Of a DNA stretch of 52,059 nucleotides, positions 1-8,076 are shown one piece after another. The notes under the pieces are model-generated. The model searched no databases. It saw only the letters and a list, made by a program, of their open reading frames with translations, and had not been told where the DNA came from. How positions within the stretch are numbered: position 1 is the stretch's first letter; the number at the start of each line of letters is the position of its first letter. Made by a program: the position numbers and the translations under genes. The DNA is from Acidovorax sp. (GTDB taxonomy: Bacteria > Pseudomonadota > Gammaproteobacteria > Burkholderiales > Burkholderiaceae_C), in contig JAUXZO010000014.1 in assembly GCA_030692685.1 (NCBI GenBank), positions 1-52,059 of the forward strand, in the 5' to 3' direction.

Positions 1-1282
1 ACGGCACGACGCCTTGTGATTCGCCGTTGGTGCCCTTGATGTGGCTGCCCAGGGCGCGCACGCGGGTCCAGTCGTTGCCCAGGCCGCCCGCGAATTTGGA
101 CAGCAAGGCGTTTTCCTTGATGGCGTCGTAGATGCCGCCCAAGTCGTCGGGCACCGTGGTCAGGTAGCAGCTGGAGAGCTGCGAACGCAGGGTGCCGCTG
201 TTGAAAAGCGTCGGGGTCGAAGACATGAAGTCAAACGACGACAGCACTTCATAGAACTCAATGGCGCGGGCTTCGCGGTCGGTCTCGTTGAGTGCCAGGC
301 CCATGGCCACACGCATGAAGAAAGCCTGGGGCAGTTCAATGCGCGTCTTCTTGACGTGCAGGAAGTAACGGTCATACAGGGTCTGCAGCCCGAGGTAGTC
401 AAACTGCAGGTCGCGGTCCGCATTGAGCGCCGCGCCCAAGCGTTGCAGGTCGTACTGCTGCAGCAGGCGTTCGTCCAGCAGCTCGTTTTCTACACCCTTC
501 TTTATGAACTGCGGGAAATAGTCGATATAGGCTTGGCCCATATCGCTCTGGGTCACTTCGCGCCCCAGCACCTCGCGGACGATGGTGTGCAGCAGCAGGC
601 GCGCGGTGGCGTAGGTGTAGTCAGGGTCTTTTTCGATCAGTGTGCGGGCTGCGAGAATGGAGGCCTTGTAGACCTCGTCCATGGGAACGCCGTCGTAGAG
701 GTTGCGCATGGTTTCGGCAACGATGGGGTCGGCCTTCACGTCGGCACCCAGGTTCACACAGGCACATTCGATGAGCGACTGCAGGCGGTTCAGGTCCAGC
801 GCGATTCGCTCACCACCGTCCAGCACATGCAGCAAAGGTGCGGCAGCCGCCGGGGATTGCTGCTCGGTCTGACGGGCGCGTTCTTGTGTGCGGCGCTCGC
901 GGTACAGAACATACGCACGGGCGATTTCGTGATGGCCCCCACGCATCAAGCCCAGTTCCACCTGGTCTTGCACGTCTTCAATATGAAAGGTGCCGCCGCC
1001 GGGACGCGAGCGCATCAGAGCGCGGGCTACGTTCTGTGTCAGGGTATCGACAACTTCCCGCACGCTGGCTGAGGCAGCGCCCTGGGTGCCGTGCACTGCC
1101 AGGAAAGCCTTCATCATTGCCACCGCGATTTTTTGCGGTTCAAACGGCACCACGGCGCCGTTGCGGCGAATGATCTGGTAGTGCGTCAGTCCATTGGCAG
1201 CCCCTGTTTGCGCAGACGGTTGCGCTGGGTCAGTTGCCGGGGTGGAGTGGGTGGCGGAAGGCGTGTTCAAAGCAGCTTGCAT
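1..1282 (-). CDS. nrdA: Ribonucleoside-diphosphate reductase alpha subunit, partial (C-terminus beyond window)
   Basis: Large subunit of class I ribonucleotide reductase, which reduces ribonucleoside diphosphates to deoxyribonucleotides in the cytosol and works with NrdB. About 427 residues are visible, read from the ATG at 1282-1280; the rest lies left of the window. After a low-complexity Ala/Thr/Pro leader of about 30 residues comes an ATP-cone domain (IIRRNGAVVPFEPQKIAVAMMK, then RPGGGTFHIEDVQDQVELGL), the dATP/ATP overall-activity site. The N-terminal alpha domain follows, ending near SSCYLTTVPDDLGG, whose Cys corresponds to one of the redox-active pair in E. coli NrdA, and KFAGGLGNDW. 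It has its own promoter overlapped by NrdR-type boxes (separate entries). Identification is firm; only the downstream half is unseen. Confidence 0.95.
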   Translation of the reverse strand, partial: MQAALNTPSATHSTPATDPAQPSAQTGAANGLTHYQIIRRNGAVVPFEPQKIAVAMMKAFLAVHGTQGAASASVREVVDTLTQNVARALMRSRPGGGTFHIEDVQDQVELGLMRGGHHEIARAYVLYRERRTQERARQTEQQSPAAAAPLLHVLDGGERIALDLNRLQSLIECACVNLGADVKADPIVAETMRNLYDGVPMDEVYKASILAARTLIEKDPDYTYATARLLLHTIVREVLGREVTQSDMGQAYIDYFPQFIKKGVENELLDERLLQQYDLQRLGAALNADRDLQFDYLGLQTLYDRYFLHVKKTRIELPQAFFMRVAMGLALNETDREARAIEFYEVLSSFDFMSSTPTLFNSGTLRSQLSSCYLTTVPDDLGGIYDAIKENALLSKFAGGLGNDWTRVRALGSHIKGTNGESQGVVP

Positions 1283-1373
1283 GGGAGTCCTCTTCTGTGG
1301 GCTGTCTGGGGTGGGTGCGCGGCTGGAAATGCGGCCGCAGTGTGCGAGTGATGCGGCGATTTCAGTCTGCCGC

Positions 1374-1389
1374 ACACTATATATGGTGT
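1374..1389. promoter_or_regulatory. NrdR box 1 upstream of nrdA
   Basis: The 16 bases ACACTATATATGGTGT match the known NrdR box pattern (ACACWATATATWGTGT) with one arm mismatch. It lies about 90 bases upstream of the nrdA start and overlaps the predicted -10. NrdR is the ATP/dATP-sensing zinc repressor of nrd genes; nrdR itself is not in the window. Confidence 0.8.
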
Positions 1390-1404
1390 GTCGAATGCAT
1401 TCAA
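1376..1404 (-). promoter_or_regulatory. Sigma70-type promoter of nrdA
   Basis: On the minus strand TTGAAT (1404-1399) and TATAGT (1381-1376) are separated by exactly 17 bp. The -10 sits inside NrdR box 1 and the -35 lies between the two boxes, so repressor binding to both would cover the promoter. This predicts a 5' leader of roughly 85-90 nt. Inferred from sequence only. Confidence 0.6.
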
Positions 1405-1405
1405 G

Positions 1406-1421
1406 ACACTACCGGTAGTGT
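1406..1421. promoter_or_regulatory. NrdR box 2 upstream of nrdA
   Basis: ACACTACCGGTAGTGT is a perfect 16-bp palindrome starting exactly 32 bp from box 1. A separation of about three helical turns is the usual arrangement of paired NrdR boxes. The centre (CCGG) departs from the AT-rich consensus, but both ACACTA/TAGTGT arms are kept. Confidence 0.75.
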
Positions 1422-1661
1422 ATCGCGGTGAATTGCGGGAAAAGTGAAACAACCCGTTTTTGAGCGCCGCGGACACGAGCCGGACCTTGCTGCGATCCCT
1501 TATGGCCACTGAAAATGGCATTGAAAATCACGCACAGACGGGCGATGTGGGCGGGTTTTCCTTTGCAGGCCGCACGCTGTCTAGCGATCCGACTTTGTGC
1601 GTTTGCACAAAGAAATTTTGGGCTCTGGGGCAGCGTTGCGACAGAGCGGCCACTTGCAACA
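1422..1661. other. Intergenic stretch between nrdA control region and ampD end
   Basis: No convincing gene is seen; the open frames here have no recognisable product. The only clear structure is a perfect hairpin at 1593-1612 (CTTTGTGC, loop GTTT, GCACAAAG). It lies about 50 bases beyond the ampD stop and could stabilise or end the ampD transcript, although no strong U-tract follows. Confidence 0.4.
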
Positions 1662-2276
1662 CTAGGGACTGCGTCGAAATGCTTCGGGGAAGTGGTCTGG
1701 GGGCCAATTCAGTGACTGTTGCAGGTGATGCCAGTCAAACCCCGGGCCAGGGTCCTGCTTGCGACCGGGGGCGATGTGTTCATGCCCCGCGACGTGTTGT
1801 ATGGGATAGCGCAGCGAGATGTCGCTGCACAGGGCCACCAGCGCGGAATACTGCGCCGGTTCAAAGTGAAGTCCTTCCAGGCCCTCAAGCTCGATGCCGA
1901 TGGAGTCGTCGTTGCACTGGCTGCGCCCGCGGTAGCTGGATTGCCCGGCGTGCCAGGCGCGTTGGTCGCAATCCACGAACTGCCAGAGGGCCCCTGTGCG
2001 GTCGATAAAGAAGTGGGACGAAACCTGGAGCCCGCGAATACTCTGGAAGTACGGGTGCGCGTCCCAATCCAGTTGGTTGGTAAACAGCTGCTGCACAGCC
2101 CCGCCACCGAATTCGCCCGGCGGAAGGCTGATGGAGTGCACCACGATCAGGTCGATGGGGGTCATCGCATGGGGGCGCATCCCCTGGTTGGGCGACACCA
2201 GCCGCGTGGCCGAGCGGTGCCAGCCTCCTTCCCAAATGCTCGAGGTGCCATGCACGGCGTCAGCCGATGTCGTCAT
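1662..2276 (-). CDS. ampD: 1,6-anhydro-N-acetylmuramyl-L-alanine amidase AmpD
   Basis: Cytosolic zinc amidase of peptidoglycan recycling. It cleaves the stem peptide from 1,6-anhydroMurNAc-peptides and so lowers the inducer of AmpR-type beta-lactamase regulation. The 204-residue product has the amidase_2 landmarks: Zn ligand His47 (IVVHSISLP), catalytic-type Glu129 (SIGIELEG), and His165 with Asp175 in GHEHIAPGRKQDPGPGFDW. These correspond to His34, Glu116, His154 and Asp164 of E. coli AmpD. I chose the ATG at 2276 over a TTG at 2303 because family members begin just before the WxxGW motif. The start overlaps the end of pilR by 17 bp, implying translational coupling at the end of a pilS-pilR-ampD unit. 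Confidence 0.92.
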   Translation of the reverse strand: MTTSADAVHGTSSIWEGGWHRSATRLVSPNQGMRPHAMTPIDLIVVHSISLPPGEFGGGAVQQLFTNQLDWDAHPYFQSIRGLQVSSHFFIDRTGALWQFVDCDQRAWHAGQSSYRGRSQCNDDSIGIELEGLEGLHFEPAQYSALVALCSDISLRYPIQHVAGHEHIAPGRKQDPGPGFDWHHLQQSLNWPPDHFPEAFRRSP

Positions 2277-3774
2277 GCGGATCCAGATCGTTCGGTGCCG
2301 CAATGTTCAGGCGCGCGATACGGTAGCGAATTTGCCGCAGGCTGATGCCCAGCCGTGCAGCGGTGGCCGTGCGATTGAACCCCGCCTCCCGCAGCGCGCG
2401 GATCAGGATGTCTCGCTCCTGCTGGTCCAGCCAGGCCTGCAGGTCGCTGGGCAGGGGCACGCTACTGCCCGGAGTGGATTGCGGTGGGATGTACGCGGTA
2501 CCAGCGTTAGGCGTGGGTGAAACCGAGGGAAGGTGGGCCATTGCAGCGCGTGGCGCCACGGCTTCCGCCGTACCGGAGGGAGGATCTACATGCAGTTCAT
2601 CGCCATCGCTCAAAGCCACCGCTCTGTGCAGCAGGTTTTCCAGCTCGCGGACATTGCCTGTGAGCGGATGGGCTGCGATAGCGCTGAGCGTTCGCTCGGT
2701 CATCGCTGGCACGGGCATTCCGGACTCTTGAGCAATGCGCGACAAAAGGGCGGTACACAGCGCGGGCAAGTCTTCCCGCCGCTCGCGCAGCGGGGGTATC
2801 AAAATTTCGATGACATTGAGCCGGTAGTACAAGTCCTGGCGGAAACGGCCCGATTGCACGTCTGCCGCCAGGTCCCGGTGGGTGGCGCTGACGATGCGTA
2901 CATCCACCGTCTCTTCCTGCGTGGAGCCCAGCGGCCGAACGCTGCGTTCCTGGATGGAGCGCAGAAGTTTGGACTGCATGGCCAGCGGGAGGTCACCAAT
3001 TTCGTCCAAAAACAGGGTGCCGCCACGGGCGGCCTGAAAGTACCCGTCGCGGTCTTGCGATGCCCCGGTATACGAGCCTTTGCGCGCGCCAAAGAACTCG
3101 GCCTCCAGCAGGTTCTCTGGAATCGCACCGCAGTTCACAGCCACCAAAGGGCCGTCGGCGCGCTGGCTGCACGCATGCAGCGCTTGCGCCACCAGCTCTT
3201 TGCCCGTGCCGGATTCGCCGTGGATGAGCACAGGCGCCATACCCCGCGCCACCTTGGCTAACCGTTGCTTGACGTTCCGAATCGCTGCGGATTCCCCCAC
3301 CAGCCGGTCAAGAGCGGTACCCGAGCCCAGCGTTTCATTGGCTACCGCGGATGCATTCTTAAGCCCACCACTGCGGTTCGCGCGAGGGGCGGGAACCCCA
3401 CCCGTGCCTTGCACCGCGGAAGCCACCACCGAGCGAAACTGTTTGAGGTCTACCGGTTTGGTCAGGTAGTCGAAGGCGCCAGCACGCAGCGCCTCCACGG
3501 CGTTTTCTGCAGAGCCGTAGGCCGTCATGACGACGCAGCGCTCTCGGCGCTGTTGGTCCCGCAGATCCTGCAGCAGCTCCATGCCAAACCCATCGGGCAG
3601 TCGCATGTCGGTGATGACGGCGTCGAACCGGTGGGCTTTCAGTTGCTCCCGGGCCTCTTGGACGGTGGCGGCCGTGTCGACGCGGTAGCCCTCGCGCAGC
3701 AGGGTCAGTTCGTACAAAGTGCGCAGATCGGGCTCATCATCGACGACAAGAATGGAGGCTGTGGGGGCGTTCAT
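2260..3774 (-). CDS. pilR: Type IV pilus sigma54-dependent response regulator PilR
   Basis: NtrC-family activator that turns on sigma54 transcription of the major pilin gene when phosphorylated by PilS. Domain order: receiver (about 5-120, acidic pocket D12/D13, phospho-acceptor D56 in ITDMRLPDG, K in YLTKPV), AAA+ domain (about 165-395, Walker A GESGTGKE, sigma54-contact loop as GSYTGA, Walker B GGTLFLDEIGD, R-finger region GNVRELENL), and a C-terminal Fis-type HTH (NRTATAARLGISLRQIRYRI). Length 504. A Pro/Ser/Thr-rich linker precedes the HTH. It lies 12 bp after pilS and overlaps ampD. No pilA is in the window, so its target is outside. NtrC could be confused with it, but the PilS partner with many membrane helices favours PilR. 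Confidence 0.9.
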   Translation of the reverse strand: MNAPTASILVVDDEPDLRTLYELTLLREGYRVDTAATVQEAREQLKAHRFDAVITDMRLPDGFGMELLQDLRDQQRRERCVVMTAYGSAENAVEALRAGAFDYLTKPVDLKQFRSVVASAVQGTGGVPAPRANRSGGLKNASAVANETLGSGTALDRLVGESAAIRNVKQRLAKVARGMAPVLIHGESGTGKELVAQALHACSQRADGPLVAVNCGAIPENLLEAEFFGARKGSYTGASQDRDGYFQAARGGTLFLDEIGDLPLAMQSKLLRSIQERSVRPLGSTQEETVDVRIVSATHRDLAADVQSGRFRQDLYYRLNVIEILIPPLRERREDLPALCTALLSRIAQESGMPVPAMTERTLSAIAAHPLTGNVRELENLLHRAVALSDGDELHVDPPSGTAEAVAPRAAMAHLPSVSPTPNAGTAYIPPQSTPGSSVPLPSDLQAWLDQQERDILIRALREAGFNRTATAARLGISLRQIRYRIARLNIAAPNDLDPHDDIG

Positions 3775-3786
3775 GTAAATAGGGGG

Positions 3787-5490
3787 TCAGACCACAATGG
3801 TGTCAAACAGCGTCGCTGCATCGGCAGGGCGCGTGATGCGGCGGAACCCGATGGTGAAGGCGTTTCCTCCCGTCTCGCCTCTTGTGGTGGTGCGATTGAG
3901 CCGTTGGTAGCTGATGGATGCACCATGGCGCTGGCATAGCTCGCGGCAAATATAGAGTCCCAGGCCGCTGGATCGGCTTTCTGAGGAAAAGAAAGGTTCA
4001 AACAGGTGGCGCTCCACCGATTTGTCCATCGGGGCACCGTCGCTCCACACCTGCAGGCTGACCTGGCCATTGGGCGCCGAACGCGTGGCTACGGAGAGGG
4101 AGTCGGGTTCAGCGCCTCGATAGCGCAGGGCGTTGTCCAGCAGGTTGACGAGGACACGCCGCAGGTGCTCGGGGTCAAACTCCACCTGGGTCGCGCTGGC
4201 CTCAAGCGCTACCAGCGCGCGGCGTTGTTCTGGGTCTTGCGCTTGCCAGTCATTCCATACGTGCGCCACTGTCTCGTCCAGCGATACGGTGGACGCGGGG
4301 GCATGGCTGATCTGGTGTTGCACCCGGGCGATGTCCAGCACTTCTTCCGCAATGCGCGCCAGCCGGTCCGCATTTTGCTGAACCATGCGGGCCAGCCGCT
4401 TTTGCGCCGGATCGTGCAAGTCCTCTTCCAGCAACGCATTGGCTTGCACGATGGCGGCCAAGGGGTTTCGGATTTCATGGGCCACGGCGGCGGACATGCG
4501 TCCCATGGCTGCGAGTTTCTCGGTGCGCAGGCGAGCTTCCATCTCCCGCAGGTCGTGCAAAAACATCACGCAAAGCCGTTCAGCGTGGGTCTGGTGGGCT
4601 GCCTCTCGCGTGGACGTGAGCCAGGTGCGCACGTGCAGGCCTGTGGGGCTCTGCCCGGGGTGCAGCAGGTCCACGTCCGCCATTTGGGGTTGCTCTTGTC
4701 GGAAGGTACGTCGCGCCAGCAGGACCAGCGGGTGCCAGGGGGCTTCTGCAGCCAGTGAGAAAGGCGGCGCTGGCAGCGGTGCTCCGCCCAGCAGCAAGAG
4801 CCCGGCGGGGTTGGCAATTCGCACCGTATCGTTCTCATCCACCACCAACACGCCGTCGGTCAGGTTCTGTATGACCAGCGCGCTGACCTGGGTTTGCACC
4901 CGTGCTGCAACCTGGCTTTGCTGCGCCAGCTTCTGCTCGCGGGCCAACCGGGTCGCCAATTGGTGGACCAGGTAGCTCACGATGAAGTAGCCCGTGCCTG
5001 TCAGCGCGCTTTGCAGATAGCGTTGTGCGTCGTCGCCGGAGGTCCGCAAGCCCAGCCACCATGCCCAGCCCAGCAACAGCAGGGTGACCGCTGCGGTGGT
5101 GCCCAGCGCCAGCGTGAGTGTTCCCAGCACTGCAGCCATCAGCACAGGCAGACCAAACAGGGGGGTGTAGTTCATGGTGCCTGCATGCAGTAGCTGCAGC
5201 GCAGTAATGGCGGCCAGGTCCACGCCAATAGACGGCAACCACTGCGGGCCCGCACCCGGCGGCGGTGGACCATGCCTTGCCAGTACGCGCAGCACCACAG
5301 TGGCGACCAGGTAAGCCAGGCACACGGTCAATACGCTGGGCTCGCCGGTCTGATTGATGACCTGCCCGGCACCCTGCAGCACCAACAGGGCCATCGCCAC
5401 CATCACACGGCCTGTCAGAAACCCCCGCCACAGGCGCACGAAAGGGGCGTCCACTGTGGGAGGAAAGGCACCAGCAGGCATTGCTTGCAT
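3787..5490 (-). CDS. pilS: Type IV pilus sensor histidine kinase PilS
   Basis: Inner-membrane kinase pairing with PilR. In Pseudomonas PilS senses pilin in the membrane and controls pilA transcription. The 567-residue protein starts with about 175 residues of hydrophobic helices (about six membrane segments, for example in the VLMAAVLGTLTLALG region). A PAS-like segment follows (QNLTDGVLVVDENDTVRIANPAGLLLLG), then HisKA with His338 in VAHEIRNPLAAIVQ, an N-box (LVNLLDNALRY) and a G-box (SSGLGLYICRELCQRHG). The pilS-pilR gap is 12 bp, so the two are surely co-transcribed. The minus-strand start is the ATG at 5490; a few residues further in, MPAGAF is an alternative ATG. Confidence 0.9.
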   Translation of the reverse strand: MQAMPAGAFPPTVDAPFVRLWRGFLTGRVMVAMALLVLQGAGQVINQTGEPSVLTVCLAYLVATVVLRVLARHGPPPPGAGPQWLPSIGVDLAAITALQLLHAGTMNYTPLFGLPVLMAAVLGTLTLALGTTAAVTLLLLGWAWWLGLRTSGDDAQRYLQSALTGTGYFIVSYLVHQLATRLAREQKLAQQSQVAARVQTQVSALVIQNLTDGVLVVDENDTVRIANPAGLLLLGGAPLPAPPFSLAAEAPWHPLVLLARRTFRQEQPQMADVDLLHPGQSPTGLHVRTWLTSTREAAHQTHAERLCVMFLHDLREMEARLRTEKLAAMGRMSAAVAHEIRNPLAAIVQANALLEEDLHDPAQKRLARMVQQNADRLARIAEEVLDIARVQHQISHAPASTVSLDETVAHVWNDWQAQDPEQRRALVALEASATQVEFDPEHLRRVLVNLLDNALRYRGAEPDSLSVATRSAPNGQVSLQVWSDGAPMDKSVERHLFEPFFSSESRSSGLGLYICRELCQRHGASISYQRLNRTTTRGETGGNAFTIGFRRITRPADAATLFDTIVV

Positions 5491-5494
5491 GGTG

Positions 5495-5722
5495 TCAGGC
5501 CGGGCCCAGGCGCCGGTGTTCGGCGCTGCAGTAAGCGTGATTTCCCAGCATCAAGGCTTCAGCTTGCGGTATGTGGATTCCGCAGTGCGCACAGGCAAGC
5601 ATGTCCTGGGGGAGTGCGAGCGGGGCGGATGTTGACTTGTCGCTTGACGCATCGGGCGCACGGCGGCTGCGCCAGATTCCAACGGCCACGACCAAGACCA
5701 CCAACAAAACCAGGTATTTCAT
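5495..5722 (-). CDS. PP0621-family small membrane protein with Cys-rich tail
   Basis: A 75-residue protein: one N-terminal membrane helix (VLLVVLVVAVGIW), an Arg-rich stop (RSRRAP), a Ser/Asp linker, then a short cytosolic zinc-ribbon-like tail with CAHCG and a later YCSAEHRR. The pattern Cys-x2-Cys...Cys-x3-His suggests one zinc ion. It fits the PP0621 family that commonly accompanies pilSR in betaproteobacteria; function unknown. Its ATG overlaps the stop of ypjD by four bases, and pilS begins five bases after its end, so ypjD, this gene, pilS, pilR and ampD look like one transcription unit. Confidence 0.8.
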   Translation of the reverse strand: MKYLVLLVVLVVAVGIWRSRRAPDASSDKSTSAPLALPQDMLACAHCGIHIPQAEALMLGNHAYCSAEHRRLGPA

Positions 5723-6516
5723 GTGCTACGGCCCAAAACAACTTCCATGACAAAGCGCGAACCGACATACGCGAGCATAAGCAAGGCGGACCCCGCATAC
5801 AACACACGCACCGCATTGCGACCCCGCCAACCAAATCGTGCGCGGCCTACCAGCAAGGCCGCGAACGTTAACCACGACAAGACCGAAAAGATGGCCTTGT
5901 GGTCCCAACGCCAGGCAAGTCCATACAGCGTGTCTCCGAACAACCAACCAGCAAGCAATGTGGCGGTCAACAGGACGAAGCCTGCAGTCACAAACCGGAA
6001 GGTCAGGCGCTCCAGGGTGAGCAGCGGGATGCCGCTGTGAGGGTCTTCGGCCTGTCGAATGTGGCGCTCCGCGCGTGTCATGAGCCATGCGTGTACTACC
6101 GCCGCGGCAAACAGGCCATAACAGGCAATGCCCAGCGCCAGATGCAGTGGCAGCCATGCCGATGCGGTCACATGCAAAGGCTGACCTGGGAAGACAAGGG
6201 CCAGCAAAATGGCCACAGCGCCCAGTGCCGCCAGCACCCAGCGCGCTTGCATCTGCGGAAACAACTGCCGTTCCACCGCGTACACCGTGAGGACCAGCCA
6301 GGCGGTCATCGACAACGCGGGTGCAAAGCCAAACCGGGGGGCATCGCCCCACAGGCCCCAGACCAGCGCAGCGCCATGCAGTATCCAGGCCACCAGCAGC
6401 GCATTGCGCGAGGCGACCGGGCCCAGGCGCGATGCCGCTGCAGCGGGCACGGCGTATGCCATGGCGGCAGCCAAGGCCAGCAGCCAGCTGACAGGGGAAG
6501 CACTGGGTAAAATCAT
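5719..6516 (-). CDS. ypjD: CcsA/HemX-like inner-membrane protein YpjD
   Basis: 265 residues, almost wholly hydrophobic with about eight membrane segments, related to the cytochrome c assembly (CcsA/HemX) family. The characteristic region is HLALGIACYGLFAAAVVHAWLM, with later segments around LAGWLFGDTLYGLAWRWDHKAIFSVLSWLTFAALL; WDHKAIFS matches the conserved C-terminal WGRKAxFS-like box of YpjD/CcsA proteins. The heme-handling WWD motif of true CcsA is not evident, so a direct role in cytochrome c maturation should not be assumed. As in many proteobacteria it is divergent from ffh. Confidence 0.8.
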   Translation of the reverse strand: MILPSASPVSWLLALAAAMAYAVPAAAASRLGPVASRNALLVAWILHGAALVWGLWGDAPRFGFAPALSMTAWLVLTVYAVERQLFPQMQARWVLAALGAVAILLALVFPGQPLHVTASAWLPLHLALGIACYGLFAAAVVHAWLMTRAERHIRQAEDPHSGIPLLTLERLTFRFVTAGFVLLTATLLAGWLFGDTLYGLAWRWDHKAIFSVLSWLTFAALLVGRARFGWRGRNAVRVLYAGSALLMLAYVGSRFVMEVVLGRST

Positions 6517-6575
6517 GGGTCACAGTTTAGCCTTTTGCCCCACCGCCAGCGCCCTGGCGGGCCTGCACCCACAAC

Positions 6576-6609
6576 GTTCCGGTTGATGGTGCGCAGGCAA
6601 CACCGGAAC
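6576..6609 (+). promoter_or_regulatory. Inverted repeat just before ffh
   Basis: GTTCCGGT (6576-6583) and ACCGGAAC (6602-6609) form a perfect 8-bp stem around an 18-nt loop, ending seven bases before the ffh ATG. It lies in the ypjD/ffh divergent spacer, where no Shine-Dalgarno sequence is obvious, so it may affect ffh translation or be an operator. Function inferred only. Confidence 0.35.
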
Positions 6610-6616
6610 TTCTCCT

Positions 6617-7996
6617 ATGGCCTCCGCCCTTACTGACAAACTCACGCGCCTCGTCAAGGAGATGCGTGGACAGGCTCGCATCACCGAATCCAACGTGCAG
6701 GACATGCTGCGCGAGGTGCGCATGGCGCTGTTAGAAGCCGACGTGGCCCTGCCCGTGGTGCGCGACTTCATTGCCCGCGTCAAGGAGAAGGCGCTGGGCC
6801 AGGAAGTGCTGGGCTCACTCAAGCCCGGCCAGACGCTGGTCAGCATCGTCAACCGCGAACTGGCCGCCACGATGGGCGATGGGGTGGCCGACATCAACTT
6901 GGCTGCCCAGCCGCCCGCTGTCATTTTGATGGCGGGCTTGCAAGGCGCGGGCAAGACCACCACCACCGCCAAGCTGGCCAAACACCTGATCGAAAAGCGC
7001 AAGAAGAAGGTGTTGACGGTGTCGGGCGACGTGTATCGCCCGGCGGCCATCGAGCAGCTCAAGACGGTCACCAAACAAGCGGGGGCCGAATGGTTTCCGA
7101 GTACGCCCGACCAGAAGCCGCTGGAGATCGGCCTGGCGGCGCTCGATTACGCCAAGAAGCACTACTTCGACGTGCTGCTGGTCGACACGGCCGGCCGTCT
7201 TGCCATCGACGAAGTCCTGATGAAAGAAATCAAGGACCTGCACGCTGCGCTGAACCCGGTGGAGACCCTTTTTGTGGTCGATGCCATGCAGGGCCAGGAC
7301 GCGATCAACACCGCCAAGGCCTTCAAGGAGGCGCTGCCACTGACCGGCATCGTGCTGACCAAGCTTGACGGAGATTCGCGCGGCGGCGCTGCGTTGTCGG
7401 TGCGCCAGATCACTGGCGCGCCCATCAAGTTTGCCGGCGTGTCCGAGAAACTCGATGGCCTGGAGGTATTTGATGCCGAACGCCACGCGGGTCGCATTCT
7501 GGGCATGGGTGACATCGTGGCTTTGGTCGAGCAGGTCACGGCAGGCGTGGACATGGAGGCCGCGCAGAAGCTTGCAGCCAAGGTCAAGAGCGGTGATGGG
7601 TTTGACCTGAACGACTTTCTCTCGCAGATCCAGCAGATGAAGCAGATGGGTGGGCTCTCCAGCCTGATGGATAAACTGCCGTCCCAGCTCACCGCCAAGG
7701 CGGGCGCCATGGACATGGACAAGGCCGAAAAGGACATCAAGCGCAAGGAAGGCATCATTCAAAGCATGACGCCGCTGGAGCGCCGCAAGCCCGAACTCAT
7801 CAAGGCCACCCGCAAAAAGCGCATTGCCAATGGCTCGGGCGTGCACGTGCAGGAGGTCAACCGCCTGCTCAAGGAGTTTGAGCAGATGCAGGGCATGATG
7901 AAAAAGATGAAGGGCGGCGGCCTGATGAAGATGATGAAGAAGATGGGCGGCATGAAGGGCATGGGCGGCGGGGGCATGCCAAAAATGCCTTTTTGA
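6617..7996 (+). CDS. ffh: Signal recognition particle protein Ffh (SRP54)
   Basis: GTPase of the signal recognition particle: it binds 4.5S RNA and hydrophobic signal sequences of nascent membrane proteins and docks them to FtsY. Length 459. Domains: N domain (1-~85), G domain with Walker A (GLQGAGKTTT), DTAGR, TKLDGD, then a methionine-rich M domain (about 325-459) ending in a run of MMKKMK / GGMKGMGGGG residues. The M-domain RNA-binding motif is present (RRKPELIKATRKKRIANGSG). A strong bidirectional terminator follows 20 bases after the stop. The 4.5S RNA gene is not in this window. Confidence 0.97.
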   Translation: MASALTDKLTRLVKEMRGQARITESNVQDMLREVRMALLEADVALPVVRDFIARVKEKALGQEVLGSLKPGQTLVSIVNRELAATMGDGVADINLAAQPPAVILMAGLQGAGKTTTTAKLAKHLIEKRKKKVLTVSGDVYRPAAIEQLKTVTKQAGAEWFPSTPDQKPLEIGLAALDYAKKHYFDVLLVDTAGRLAIDEVLMKEIKDLHAALNPVETLFVVDAMQGQDAINTAKAFKEALPLTGIVLTKLDGDSRGGAALSVRQITGAPIKFAGVSEKLDGLEVFDAERHAGRILGMGDIVALVEQVTAGVDMEAAQKLAAKVKSGDGFDLNDFLSQIQQMKQMGGLSSLMDKLPSQLTAKAGAMDMDKAEKDIKRKEGIIQSMTPLERRKPELIKATRKKRIANGSGVHVQEVNRLLKEFEQMQGMMKKMKGGGLMKMMKKMGGMKGMGGGGMPKMPF

Positions 7997-8014
7997 GCCC
8001 TGACGCTCGCCACC

Positions 8015-8055
8015 AAAAACTCCCTGAAGAGGCGCCGCCTCTTCAGGGAGTTTTT
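8015..8055. terminator. Bidirectional rho-independent terminator between ffh and the C13 lipoprotein gene
   Basis: A 41-bp near-perfect palindrome: AAAAACTCCCTGAAGAGGCG opposite CGCCTCTTCAGGGAGTTTTT around a central CC. The GC-rich stem is flanked by A5 and T5, giving U-tracts in both directions, which fits two convergent genes. Confidence 0.92.
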
Positions 8056-8076
8056 ATTTCTGACCGTGCTGAGCGC

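Noticed and set aside
41..1072. Long plus-strand open frame opposite nrdA
   Set aside because: A shadow of the GC-rich nrdA coding strand; no recognisable domain. Similar mirror frames occur opposite ffh, opgG, opgH, miaB and pilL.
1460..2008. Plus-strand open frame across the nrdA-ampD spacer
   Set aside because: Composition is Arg/Cys-rich as in out-of-frame GC-rich DNA, and it runs antisense into ampD.
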